Source: Gloeophyllum trabeum ATCC 11539 (lineage: Eukaryota; Basidiomycota; Agaricomycetes; Gloeophyllales; Gloeophyllaceae). Taken from it: a stretch of DNA of 64,000 nucleotides. Position numbers and translations under genes: made by a program. The first letter of the stretch is position 1, and the number at the start of each line of letters is the position of its first letter. The notes under the pieces were generated by a model, which was not told the origin of the DNA, ran no database searches, and was given only the letters and a program-made list of their open reading frames with translations. The stretch lies in the NCBI RefSeq assembly GCF_000344685.1, contig NW_006920430.1:1-64000 (forward strand). The letters are read 5' to 3'. This document shows positions 11,388 through 22,426 of this stretch, in pieces.

Positions 11388-12783
11388 ATGATGACGAGCA
11401 CGCTCAGCCTCGACGGCAAAGCCCCAGCCAGGCGCAAGTCGTTCACGGGCCAGATCTCGGCGCTCCTGACGCGGCGGCGGTCGAACTCGAGCTCGCAGTC
11501 GGAGACGGCGTCGCTGGCGTCGACGACGACGACGGCGACGACGAAGATCGAAGAGAACAGGACCAGTGAGTGTCATTCAGGAGAGATCGCGGCGAGGTTA
11601 TCAACGGGCGATAAGGGCAAGCGCTGAGATAAGGACCAGGCACCGGACGTCACCCGCCACAGCTCATTTTTCGTCCAGCCATAATATTCCGTCTCCTGTC
11701 CCTTCACTGACGGCCATGTCCACAGACCCATCCGACATTGACGAACAGCGCCGCTCCGTCTCGCGCGGCCGCGACTTTGTACGTCTCCGCATTCATCCAC
11801 ACCGACTAAGTAAATTAAACTAACAACGTATCACCCAGACATCCTCAGGCCGCGGCGGCATAGGCAACATTCGCCGCCAGTCCGCCTCGCGCGACCCCGA
11901 CCGCAACCCCGACCTCCCCGAAGTGCCCCTCCCGCGCGGCCGCGAGCCCGTCCCCTACGCCGCCACCACCCGCACCGTCCGTCCCCGCTGCTTTATACCC
12001 TTGCGCTCGCTATTCCTGATTCTCATTCTCCAGAGCGTATCGGTCGGCCGCGGCGGCGCGGGCAACATCCGCTCGCCCTCGCGCGACCGCGACCCCGCCA
12101 GCGTCGCCGAGTACGAGCAGGACGTCATCCGGCGGCGCATGGAGGAGCGCCAGGCCGCTGCTGTGCGTCTCTCCTCCCTAACCCTAACCCTTTCCCCTCT
12201 TTCCCTCCCCCAACGCTAACCCCCCCACACAGATCTCCTCCGGCCGCGGCGGCGCGGGCAACATCTCCCCCGCCCCGCGCTCCCCGTCCCATTCTCGCTC
12301 CCGCTCCCGCGCGCGCCACTCCACGGGCCGCGGCGGCGCGGGCAACATCCGCCCGGGCGACGGCGTCGGCGCAGAGGTCATCGACGAGGAGGAGCGCAGG
12401 GAGCACGAGTACGCGTATGACCACGCGGAGCATCTGTACGTGTTTTCTGTCTCTGCGGGAATGGAAGAGGGTGGGCTGAGAGGCTTTCGCTGGGCAGGCA
12501 CAGCACCGGCCGCGGCGGGCTCGCGAATATGACCGCCGCGCACCCCCCGCCGGAACAGCCCCCGCTGCATGTCCACGAGAACGAGTTCGAGAGCACGGGG
12601 CGCGGCGGGCGCGGGAATATCCGCGCGCGCTCGCAGAGCAGGGACGCGCGCTCGCGGTCGAGGGATGCGCTGCCCGAGAGGGAGCGGGAGAAACATGGCG
12701 GGTTGCAGGAGTTCTGGAACAAGGTCACGCATGCGCAGGGGAGCCCCGAGAGGGGCGGGGAGCGGGGGAGGACGAGGGAGTGA
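11388..12783 (+). CDS. DUF3602 (Par32-like) GRGG-repeat protein
   Basis: A protein of about 349 aa built from six copies of the DUF3602 signature (four are GRGGxGNI with A or I in the variable place, plus GRGGLANM and GRGGRGNI). Ser/Arg-rich disordered linkers separate them. Proposed exons: 11388-11565, 11663-11778, 11839-11976, 12034-12162, 12233-12435 and 12498-12783; every junction keeps frame. Start chosen at the MMTSTLS methionine; the first exon joins in frame to the exon carrying ATG 11716, which is an alternative start. Four repeats begin within a few codons of an exon start. Known for the family: budding-yeast Par32/Amu1 is phosphorylated in a TORC1-dependent way and inhibits Mep ammonium transporters. 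Transfer of that role to this gene is inference. Family assignment is firm; function is not. Confidence 0.85.
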
Positions 12784-14226
12784 GTAAGATCTGGCAGTGA
12801 GTCAGATGCGGCAGTACAGTGGAGGGAAGGAAGTATTTTGTTATATGTATTACTGAGTACCTCCCACCCACTCGGGCGGAGAACAGTTCGTAATGTATCA
12901 TTTCCGCACGGAGGTGTCCACATACGAGTACGTACTATTCCTAGGCTCGTAACATACAATAGTGCAGGCCCGGCACAAGAAACCGGACGGAGCCTCGCGC
13001 GCGAGGGTCGAGACGGGCTGCACCGGTCCCTCGCGCTCGGGCTGCATCGTCCTTGCGGTTGTGTGGGCCTGCTCGACTACGTGACGCTCGATATCAGCGG
13101 GCGCTGCTCCGAAGAACCTAGTTGTGTTCAGAGCGCCCCGGCTGTCCTTCTGTGGGGACTGCCCCGCCGGTGCTGTGCGGGCGGCGCGTTGAGAGCGGCG
13201 GTGTACTTACCTGCACGTGCGCACGCGCTGGACGTGTCCGCCTTGTCGTCGCGCTGTCCTCTTGGGCTGGAGGGAGAGAGCGGCTCCGTTCGTCGGCTGC
13301 GCGCATATGCAAGGAGGGATGCAGAGCACCCTGCACCGTTGACGGATGGATGTGTAGGTGGTTCGCTGCTACACGTTCTCCGGGACTGACCGACTGCCTG
13401 CGGGAAAGCTGAAGAGGTATCCACAAGGGACAGGTTCCGGTGTCAAGGCCGGATACGTACGGGACGGGTCTTGACTCTCTCGGGGCTGCTCAGAACCTTT
13501 CTTCCCGGTAAGTGCGTCCTTGTATACGAGCGAGCTTTATTTGAAGACGTTCCTGCGGTAGATGGCGACCTTTTGCGTCGTGTTCTGACCTCCGGCCTCG
13601 CTTGCTTTCCGGAGCGTTTTCGATTGGGTCGCTTGAGAGCGGGTAGCAGCGCCCTTCCTTCTGCGCAGCGTCCCGACTGTGGGCAACTGCGCCTGGGGTT
13701 CTAAAGTATAAGCGATAACGACTCGGAAAGAGGTAGGACGAACATACATAGTCTACAGGTCATCATCTCACGATCCCAGCGTTCGTTACAAACCTTTCTC
13801 ATGCATATACGGTTTTGGCGATAGACTACAAGCTGGCGCTATGCTCCGACCGACATGCTGGGTGCGGGTCAGGCGTTCCAGCGGCACAAGGGTCCTTGGG
13901 AGAAAGCCGGCCTACTTAGATTACTGTGCTCTATAGATACCGCTCTTTTCGGCGTGTCGCATCCTGGCACATTCGACTCATCCGACCAGTCCAACGTCTC
14001 GCGAGCAGGTGAATCAAGTACCCTCTGTTCCTCAGACAATTCTCGTTAAAGCGAACGCCTCCGGGCAAGCTGCCACAGCGTGCTAGATCCGGAAAGGTGT
14101 GGCTGTGAGTTTGCCTCTGCTTGCCAGCAGTGGCCACCTCGTGACATTATCGCCGTCGCCGGCGGCGCCAAACAGCCACAAACAAAATCACTCCTGTTCG
14201 TTGTCGACGACGGCGTTGAGCACGCA
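12784..14226. other. intergenic, nothing recognised
   Basis: Holds the 3' flank of the DUF3602 gene and the promoter side of the FHA gene. Overlapping ORFs on both strands at 12840-13430 mirror each other in GC-rich DNA and carry no motif. Confidence 0.5.
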
Positions 14227-16793
14227 ATGCCCGCGCCCGCGCCCTTCTCCCAGCCCGCCTGGCCCGCGCTGTACCTCTACCCGCTCAACGACTCATTTGC
14301 GCCGAAACACATCTCCCTCGCCAATGGCCAGCGCGTCAAGATCGGCCGACAGACGAACGCGAAGACCGTCCCCGCAGAGAGGAACGGCTACTTTGACTCG
14401 AAGGTGCTCAGCAGGCAGCATGCGGAGGTGTGGGAGGAGGGCGGGAAGGTGAGCGGCTTTCGCTGGCGCGCAGGAAGCGCGCGCGGACGGGGAGTGCGGG
14501 GATAAGGCAGTAGGGCTCACGGCTCGCGTTGCGCAGATCTACATCAAGGACGTCAAAAGCTCGAACGGGACCTTCATCAACAGCGAGCGGCTGAGCGGCG
14601 AGGGGCTCGAGTCCGAGCCGTTCGAGCTCAAGACGGATGACATCGTGGTACGTTCACTCCCCGCCCCCCCTGCGCGCCGCTGCCACCGCTCACCGCGCAC
14701 GCGCGCCCCAGGAATTCGGCATCGACATCGTCGGCGAGGACAACAAGACGATCATCCACCACAAGGTCGCCGCGCGCGCGTTCTGCGTGTTCAGCGAGGC
14801 GGACCTGCAGGCCGCCCAGCGCGCGGAGCAGCAGCAGGGCTCGTCGTCCGGCTTCGTAAGCATCGCGCAGGCGCCGTCGGGCAGCGGGGGGCCGTTCAAT
14901 TTTGGCACAGGCGCCGGCGGGGCCAACCAGCCGCGCCGCCCGACGCTGCAGCAGCAAGGCATTTCGGGCATGGGCGGGATGGGCGGCAGCATGCGCCCGC
15001 CGGGGAAGAGCGGGCTCACGTTCGATCATATCCTCAGCCGATTGCAGAATGAGCTCCAGAAGAGCAGAGATACGGGGAGTGAACTTCATTCGCTCAGTGA
15101 CGCTATGAACAGCGTGCACGACACTCTGGGCGGTGCTGTGGTATGTGTGTGGCCACCCATATGATGTTCATTATCTGATAGTTTACTACAGGCCCCTAGC
15201 CTGCCTCCCCACCCACACTCCCTCCCTCCCGTCCGCCCAGCATCCGAGCCCTCTACACTGAATGAGCAACAGGGTCCTACAGAGACGCTACGAGAGCTGC
15301 AGGCCCAGCTTCACGAGACCCAAAGCTCGATCGCAGGCCACGTCGACAAGATGCGCACGCTCGAGAACATGCTCGCCGAGCATGAAGCGATCAAGCGCGA
15401 GATTAACTCGCTTCGGGAGCTCCTCGAAGACCGGAAGCAGCACCAGGACGGCCCGTCAAAGCACCATGACCGAGATGGCCGCCAGGAACGGGATTACTCG
15501 TATGACGACGACGATGCGGCGAGCGTCAGGAGCGTCGACACCATTCGCGGTCACGAGCTTGAGCGTGTCGAGGAGGAGAACGAGGACCAGCTGCAAGCGG
15601 AGGAGGACGATGAGGAGCGGCGGAGACGGCGGGAGGAGCTTGGTCGGCCGCGGACGCCGGAGCCTACAGGGATCCACGAGGACGAGGACGATGAGGGAGT
15701 GCGGCGACGGTCGTCGGGCATCCCGGATAACCTCACGCAGCGGCTCACGACCCTATCAAATCAGCTCGAATCAGCACTGGAGTTGTCACGCTCTCTGCAG
15801 GCACAGCATGTCGCAGCTCAGAGCACGATTGCTGCACTAGAGTCGAAGGTCGGGGCCCTGGAGACGATGATCCAGACGACGCAGGCGGAGATGCAGGCGT
15901 CAAGACAGGCTCAGGAGGAGGCGAGGGCTGCTGCGGAGGCAGCGAGGGTGCCGGACGAAGAGCATGTTCGGGAGAGGGAGTCTCTAACGGCACTGCTCAA
16001 TGAGTGGAAGAAGAGCGTCGAGGGCCAGTGGACAGGTGTGCAGGAAGAGTGGCACCAAGAGCGCGAGCGCCTCCGAAAAGCCCGGGAAGAGTTCGAGGTT
16101 AGGACGAAGGCTGTTGAGGAGAAGATCGCGTCGGCGGTCAGTAGGCTGGACGGCGGGCTTGCGAAGCTGCACTTCCAGGCGTCGCAGAACCTGCCGACGA
16201 ATGGCGACGCACGTGTGAGCCCCGGGGGCGGCCTCGTCACCCCACCAAGCCCGCGCAGCGTCTCTTCGGATTCATTACGTTCGCGTCAGCGCCGGAAGCG
16301 CGCCAATGGCTCTCGTGGACGGTCGAGTTCGCGCTCACGTTCGCGGAATGGGACTGGCGGCTCAACATCCTCCGACTCCCTCGCTGACGGCGAAAACATC
16401 GCGATCCCGCGCAGTCTGTCCTCGCCCAAGTCTCGGCCACGATCACCATGGATCTCCGATGACTCGAGCGACTCTGAGGAGTCGCACAAGGCGGCGGGCA
16501 AGGAGAAGGAGGGGTCGTCGCAGGCGGAGTACCCGATGACACCAGAGTCGTCGACGCTGTTGCCACGGCCGTCGCTGGCGGAGCCGTCAGCTCAGCAGCA
16601 GCAGCAGCAGCAGCCGTCGTCGTCGAAGCCTCAGCCTGACATGGTACGTAGGCCAAGACTGCCGTTAGCGCGCCCTGATCGACTGATCTGGGACTTCTGC
16701 TGGCAGCATTTCGCACAGGTGTCGACGGCTGTGGGCGTCCTTGTGCTCAGTGTCGCTGCAGCCGCAGTTATATGGAGAGTGAAATCAGAGTAG
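14227..16793 (+). CDS. FHA-domain, tail-anchored STRIPAK subunit (Far9/Far10/PRO45/SLMAP-like)
   Basis: About 766 aa. Exons: 14227-14448, 14537-14647, 14712-15140, 15192-16643 and 16707-16793, all in frame. The last intron (16644-16706) is 63 nt with no stop, so a retained form is also open. An FHA domain occupies about residues 15-135, with GR at 40-41, the SRQH core at 62-65 and SSNGTFIN at 82-89. These are the phospho-threonine-binding residues of the fold. A Gln/Gly-rich linker, long coiled coils (about 275-335 and 410-530) and a Ser-rich low-complexity region follow. The C-terminus is one hydrophobic helix ending WRVKSE, a tail anchor. This architecture is that of SLMAP in animals and Far9/Far10 or PRO45 in fungi, STRIPAK subunits at ER/nuclear-envelope membranes. 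The role here is inferred from architecture. Confidence 0.87.
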
Positions 16794-17692
16794 GGAAACT
16801 ATACCATGCCATACACCCGCATACATATCCGTCGTATTCCACCGTATCGTCATCGTCGCTGTCATTCGCATGTTTCGTTCATGTTTGCCCGCATCCCTCA
16901 TAATCCGTTTAATTCTCTACCCTGGTCGCTCGTTAACGTTTATTTTCCATCCCGTCTCGCGCGTTAGTCTGTTCGTATCTGTAACTATGTCTCATGCATG
17001 GTCGCTGCCTAGTCAATGAACTTCATGACGGATTACCTTGTCGGGTGGGACCGGGTAAAGTTATTGCAGCTCGGGTTTGGCAGCTGGCTTGGGTTTATGG
17101 GCGCGGTTTGACAGTTTGACATCATGAACTAGCTCGATGTGGCTGGCCCCGGTAGATGATTTGGAAGAAACCATGAACACACGAAAAGACGGCAAGTCAA
17201 CGCACAGACTGGCTGTCCTGACTGTCGAAAGGTGGGCGCGGACCCCAGCCAGCATCCGCGCGAATAGGTGCTCGATCATGATCGTGCTTTGACAGACTGA
17301 TTTGGCTGTGGGCCAGAAATTGCTTGAACAATTCTGTCCCAACGGTTCCTGAGCAATCGACGTCCCGCATTCTGCCCTCGCCACTTAGGGGCGGTATACC
17401 CAGGTACGTCCAGGCTTACGCGTCAAATCGTCGATATATTGCCCACTAATCTGGTCCCGGTCCGTAGGTTATGCTGAGACATCCAGTGTGGCACGCACTG
17501 CCCGGGCAGGACCGACAGTATCTGCCAGATCGATTCGTAAATCTACCTAGGCTGCCCTGTTAAAGCCGGCGCATCGTCACTTCCGGTGTCCCACATCGAT
17601 ATACAATGTATTGCAAATATTGGGCCTGTATATTGGCCTGTTCCGCTAACAGGACGTGATCACCTCCCTTCTGCCTCGCGCCCAACGTAGCC
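16794..17692. other. intergenic, nothing recognised
   Basis: The 3' flank of the FHA gene, then about 600 bp with no supported gene. A minus-strand ORF of about 107 codons (17061-17384) lacks motifs. Confidence 0.5.
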
Positions 17693-19521
17693 ATGCCTGT
17701 CCTGAGCGAGAGCTCAATATCCACTATGGCCGCTGGCACGGATGGACGAGAGCGCATGGTCTTCCCGGACACGGGGAAGCAGATCCTCGCCGCGTTCATC
17801 CATTTCATGGGTATGTCCTCTGCCCCGCATTCCTAGTGCAGGCACAGATAACACCGTCTCTGCAGGTGTGTCCATCCTGGCCCATTGTCTGTCCCGTAGG
17901 GTCACCATCGAACACCTCACATCCCTCAGCGGCTTCATGCAGCTCTCGTGGCCGCGGCTGCTTATCATCCTCGTCTTCCTCGACTCGTGGCTCTTCCTGT
18001 TCACGAGTACGTTATCGCATCCTCCCTCCTTATCCAATCCGTCTTAGCATCCTTTCAGGCGGCATCCTAATTTTTGGAGCGGGTATGGAGCTGAACAAGA
18101 CGGTCTGCGCCCTCGGCATAGACATCTGCATTGCCTTCTACGCGACGTCGAAAATATTCATCTACTGGTTCCTCAGTACGTCTCTCTTAACTCTGTCGTA
18201 TCTCTTAAATGACGCCCTGCTTAGTCGAGAAGGTTTTCTTGGTTTGGACGCCAGGTGCCGGCGCCAGGCGGATGAAATCCCCAGTGTACATCGGCTGTTT
18301 CGCGATGCTGTCGCTTTACAGCGTTGTGGTGGTCGTCATTGTCTTAGGTAAAGGTTTCTCTCCGCGGAAATCAGCAGGTCGTCCGAGCCTAACGTGATGA
18401 CTTTCAGGCAGAGTATCATTCTTCCGCGACGACGGTGCTTGCACTATCGGTTTGCAGCCGCACGCTTCTGCAACGCTGGTTGCATATGATCTGTTCGTCC
18501 CTGATCCATCCGGTACGCCGCGCGGGCACATGAGCTAACGCGACGCTCTCAGATTCATCAACATTATCCTCAATGGACTGTTCCTCTGGCCTCTCTTGAG
18601 GAATCGATTCATGAACCCGACGGTCAAGAAAGTAGCTTCGCGTACTTTACTGTAAGTCTCGCACCTGCATGCACGGCTGCGGTCTCTTTAAAGGAATTAC
18701 AGAGCTTCCGTTGTGGCTTTGACAACGTCCACTGTACGTCCATTCGCTAGATCATGCTGACAGGCACCAAACTGACCGTTCCGCGCCCCGCCCCAGGTTA
18801 ACATGCTCGTCCTCACCCTCATGCACGGAAAGCAGTTGGGCTGGGTCTGCCTCGGCAGTTGCGGCACCGATGTACGTCCCCACATTCCCTCGATACCATA
18901 CCCCCTCAACAGGTCCCAGGTCGTGTTCAACGCCCTCGTCCTCTTCTGGGTGACCGGCGGCGCGGGCAACAGCTCCATGGCGAACGTCTCCAGCGGCGCG
19001 GGGCCGCGCACCGCCAAGCAGCCGCCCGTGAACGTCAACGTGAACGTGAACGTCCTCCCCGCGAGCCCGACGTACCCGCACGTGCTCCCCAGCCCGCTCT
19101 CGCCCGACAGCAAGCACGCCGCGAGCCCGCGCGGCGGCGGCTTCGACTACCTCCCGCGCGAGCACGACGTGGCGTCGCCGTCGAACGTCGCGTTCGTGGG
19201 GGACGCGCCGCCGGAGAGGAGGCGGGTGTATATGGAGCAGCGGGGACGGTCGCGGCTGGAGAGCCTGGTGAGGTTCTTCAGGCGGAAGGACCAGCAGGCG
19301 GAGGAGCATAGTCTGCAGGTATGTCGTCGTCCGGCGTGAGCTACACCAGACTCCCTCCTGACGGACCGCAGATCCAGGTCACGACCATCCGGGAGGTGGA
19401 CGTCCCGGACACGGCGCAGGTGACGCAGATGACGACGGACGAGGAGATCGAGCGGGGCAAGGACGACATGGCCATCGACGAGGTGCGCATGCACGAGCAG
19501 AAGGCGCCGTCCCTGAACTAG
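17693..19521 (+). CDS. fungal seven-TM-like membrane protein, uncharacterised
   Basis: About 445 aa from ten exons: 17693-17810, 17866-18006, 18059-18175, 18225-18347, 18408-18492, 18553-18651, 18703-18733, 18797-18871, 18920-19318 and 19372-19521. Frame is kept throughout; the fifth donor is a weaker GTTCGT. The first about 290 residues contain seven hydrophobic helices, with a short polar loop rich in Cys (VCLGSCGTD) before the last. The C-terminal 150 residues are soluble and disordered, with Asn/Val repeats, Pro/Ser and a charged tail. The layout resembles the many uncharacterised multi-TM proteins of Agaricomycetes and is GPCR-like in topology only. No ligand or signalling motif is visible. 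The gene converges on the minus-strand gene at 20031. Confidence 0.8.
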
Positions 19522-20030
19522 AGGCGTAGCACGGGACGGGACTGCACTGTTGTATTCCTAAGTCTGGTTTCTGTACGGTATCAGCATATGCGCGCTCCTT
19601 TTGTTATAGGTATATACTTTACTAAGTTATATTATGTGTTTTCGTGACGCGTTCATGCGGGGTTCGGTGACCGTCCTGAGAATGCTGCGTGACTCACAAC
19701 CAAGAGGAGAAGGGTAACGGCAATCAACACGACGACGATGCGCTGTGCAGTTTCAGGCCCCGCGGGGGGTTGAAGGCATGTTTGAATTCTTCGCTCCAGC
19801 ACCTGGAGACTGACACTTTCAGTTGCGGGCCAAGCACAGCGAGGTCTGATCCAGCAAGAATTATAAATATACCAGACAATGACAAGGAGGGTGATACGAT
19901 GTAGCAGGAGGGTGTCCGTTGTATTATAAAACATAAATAGCGACAAAATCCACTCTTCAAGCTTCCCAGCCTGGGGAAGTGAGTCGACGTGGTCGATAAA
20001 CGACGAGGGGGAAACGTACCAAATAGTATC
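19522..20030. other. shared 3' flank of two convergent genes
   Basis: About 500 bp between the stop of the seven-TM gene and the stop of the small minus-strand gene. No coding signal or repeat seen. Confidence 0.55.
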
Positions 20031-20522
20031 CTACGCACGCTTAGACGCCTTCGACCCCTTGGACCGCTTCGAGCGCTTCGTACGCTTCGACACTTTAGTG
20101 CTCTTCGGAGCAGCGGAAGGGGTGGTCGAGAACGTCGGCTGCGCGCCCCTCAGACGGACCCGACCGTCCTTGAGGGTTTCGGTGACGACAGGGCTGGCGG
20201 CTGGGCGGAACTTGTATTCCTTCGAATACCTGATCGCCAGTGCTCAGCGCATGGCTGACAGGAGAGGACAGCTGACGCACCTGTGAGCGTGGACGACTTT
20301 CGGCTTCTGGCTTTGCAGTCTCAGGTGTAGGCCCAGCCAGAACAGCAGGAAGACGAATCCTATGAGAGCGACGCGTTTCCAGATAGATGGAGCAGGCTGG
20401 TTGAAGCGGGGATCCTGCCGCCGCTTCGCCTCGAGAGCAGCAGGCGTCGGCGACGACGCGGGGTTTGCCTTGCCGTCCTGCACGTCCTCAGTCGGCAGCG
20501 CTTCGTAACGAGCGGAAGTCAT
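20031..20522 (-). CDS. small single-TM protein with basic Lys/Ser-rich tail
   Basis: A 146-aa protein from two exons, complement(20281-20522) and complement(20031-20229); AG|G joins them in frame. The N-terminal about 50 residues are polar. One strong TM helix (about residues 52-70, core VALIGFVFLLFWLGLHL) follows. After it come a conserved-looking RYSKEYKFRPAASPVV segment and a tail of repeated Ser-Lys and Arg-Ser-Lys units ending SKASKRA. There is no signal peptide, so a type II orientation is plausible. I do not recognise a named family. It is divergent from the INO80-subunit gene, with 136 bp between start codons. Confidence 0.78.
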
Positions 20523-20658
20523 CGTAGGCAGCGTCGGGCAGGGTGAGTGGGTATACAACAGACGGTGGTCGCAGCGCAGTAGTGGAAGACTGGAGAGGGC
20601 GGAGATTGAACTGACTTTGCCACATCCACGGCGTTTAGACTTGGACGCGGACGGGAAG
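20523..20658. promoter_or_regulatory. divergent promoter region
   Basis: Only 136 bp separate the start codons of the small TM gene (-) and the Ies2-like gene (+), so both promoters and 5' UTRs must share or overlap this interval. No clear TATA box. The motif content was not analysed further. Confidence 0.5.
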
Positions 20659-22089
20659 ATGGAAGCCGAAGACGATGGCTACAGCGGAAGCGGTAAGTCT
20701 CCTCGTTCATTTATAGCGCTCCTGGTCACAGTGCCTCGTGTCAGGGATCCCAGAGTGTCTCGTTTACGCCCTGTTGCAGATATGCAGGTGTCGGACGGAG
20801 AGTCGGACGTAGAGGTGAAGCCGCGCAGGAGACCCCCGGTGAGGGAGGAGGAGGAGGAGGAAGAGGAAGAGGAGCAGGTGAACATTGAAGTTGAGGAGGA
20901 GGAAGAGGAGGAAGAGGAAGAGGACGGTCAGGAGGACGAGGACGAGGACGAGGACGCGGACGAGCCGCAGGTGAGCAGCACGCGTGCCCCGCAAGCATAC
21001 GAGTGTTTACCGGCCGGCTGTTTAGGAAGATTCAGACCTGGATGAGCTGTCTACCCCGGAAGACGACACCCCCGTGCCGGCGCAACCGCGCCTCAAGATA
21101 CGGCTCAAGCTGCCTGTCCACGGCAGTTTGACATCCAGCGCTGTACCTACCCCGGATGAACCTGCGTCTCGAGCAGGTATGTATTGCAGGTCGTTCCGGC
21201 CCAACCATTTCTCATATTCTGCAGACGTCGACATCGAATCTGACGGCTCCGACGAGGACGACGATGACAACTTCGACGGCGCACGCTCGACGCGCTCAGG
21301 TTCAGCTGCCGCATCCTCCACGTCAAGGGCGATGACTGCGCGCCAGGCTGCACACGCCGGTGTCGTCGAGACTACCCACGTCTCCCTAAGTATGTCTCCC
21401 ATCTCTGAAGCGTCCCGCCATGCTTACTGAGCCATCCACAGCCGACGAACCTTCGTCCCGGAAAAAGAAGCTAACAGAAGCCGAGCTCGCTCTACGACGC
21501 GAGGAGACCGCCCGCAAGCGGAAACACCTCTCCGAGAAAAAGAAGGAAGAGGAGAAGGTGCCTTTTCATCCGCTGCTCTCCGGACTGTACTCGCGTCTTG
21601 CTCATACCTACTTAGGCAGAGACCATCAACCGCCTGCTCCGCGCCAAATCCTCGCGGACCCGGGGCGGCCGGCGCCGCGGCGGCGCCCCCGTGGTCGTCG
21701 AGGACACCCCCGCCGACTCCAACGCCAACCCCACGCCAGACGAAGAGGCGGGCGAGGCCGCAGACGCAGACGGGGCGGCCATGGACACGAAGGAGGACGC
21801 GGCGCCCCCGCCGACGGCGTACCGCTGGGTCTCCAGCGCGAAGGGAGACGGCGAGGAGAAACGGATGGCGCTGGTGTTTGCGGTGCCTCCGAATGTGCTC
21901 GCGCCTGTTGGGGGCAATGCGCTGCCGCCGCCGCCTGTGCACGTGGGTGCGGTGGAGAAGCCCAGGTGCGATGTGGAGGGGTGCGGGGCTGTGCGCAAGT
22001 ACAAGCTTGTCAAGGATTGGAATAAGGGTGCGTGCGGTATGGCGCATTTGAAGTTGCTTGAGAGTGCAGCCATGGACGTCTCGAGTTGA
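20659..22089 (+). CDS. INO80 chromatin-remodelling complex subunit, Ies2/INO80B-like (PAPA-1 domain, HIT-type finger)
   Basis: About 376 aa from six exons: 20659-20692, 20780-20970, 21026-21176, 21225-21389, 21442-21557 and 21616-22089, all in frame. The N-terminal half is highly acidic (long Glu/Asp runs). The PAPA-1 block follows (KKKLTEAELALRREETARKR and KKKEEEKAETINRLLRAKS), split by an intron between KEEEK and AETINRLL. The C-terminus has a Cys/His cluster (CDVEGCG, then KYKLVKDWNKGACGMAH) like the zf-HIT finger. This order is that of INO80B and yeast Ies2, which activate the Ino80 ATPase in nucleosome sliding. The nuclear role is inferred from family. The gene converges on the permease at 22427. 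Confidence 0.9.
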
Positions 22090-22426
22090 CAAGCCGATCC
22101 CCATTGTGCATGCGCTACTCTGGATTGGCGGTCTGAATTCCGGACACAGTGTTTCGCTGCTGCATTTGCTCCTTGCTTTCGGATATCTCGTGTTGTATTA
22201 GTACGTGTATATTTATCAGTTCTACGAAAGACCAAACACTTCAATTATTCTTTGTCTGAGTTGGTATGCAAGGTCTTTGTTCACCGGTCCCCCACCTATG
22301 ATCCAATAGCAGATCCACCCACTGATATATCGAAGATTGTACACATTGTGCTCTAATTTCGACAGTGTCGGTCCAGCAGCGTGTTGTCGACCTTCTGTAT
22401 CAATTCCCAGGGAAGCTTCGAGCCTC
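22090..22426. other. shared 3' flank of two convergent genes
   Basis: A 337-bp interval between the Ies2-like stop and the permease stop. Nothing else seen. Confidence 0.55.
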
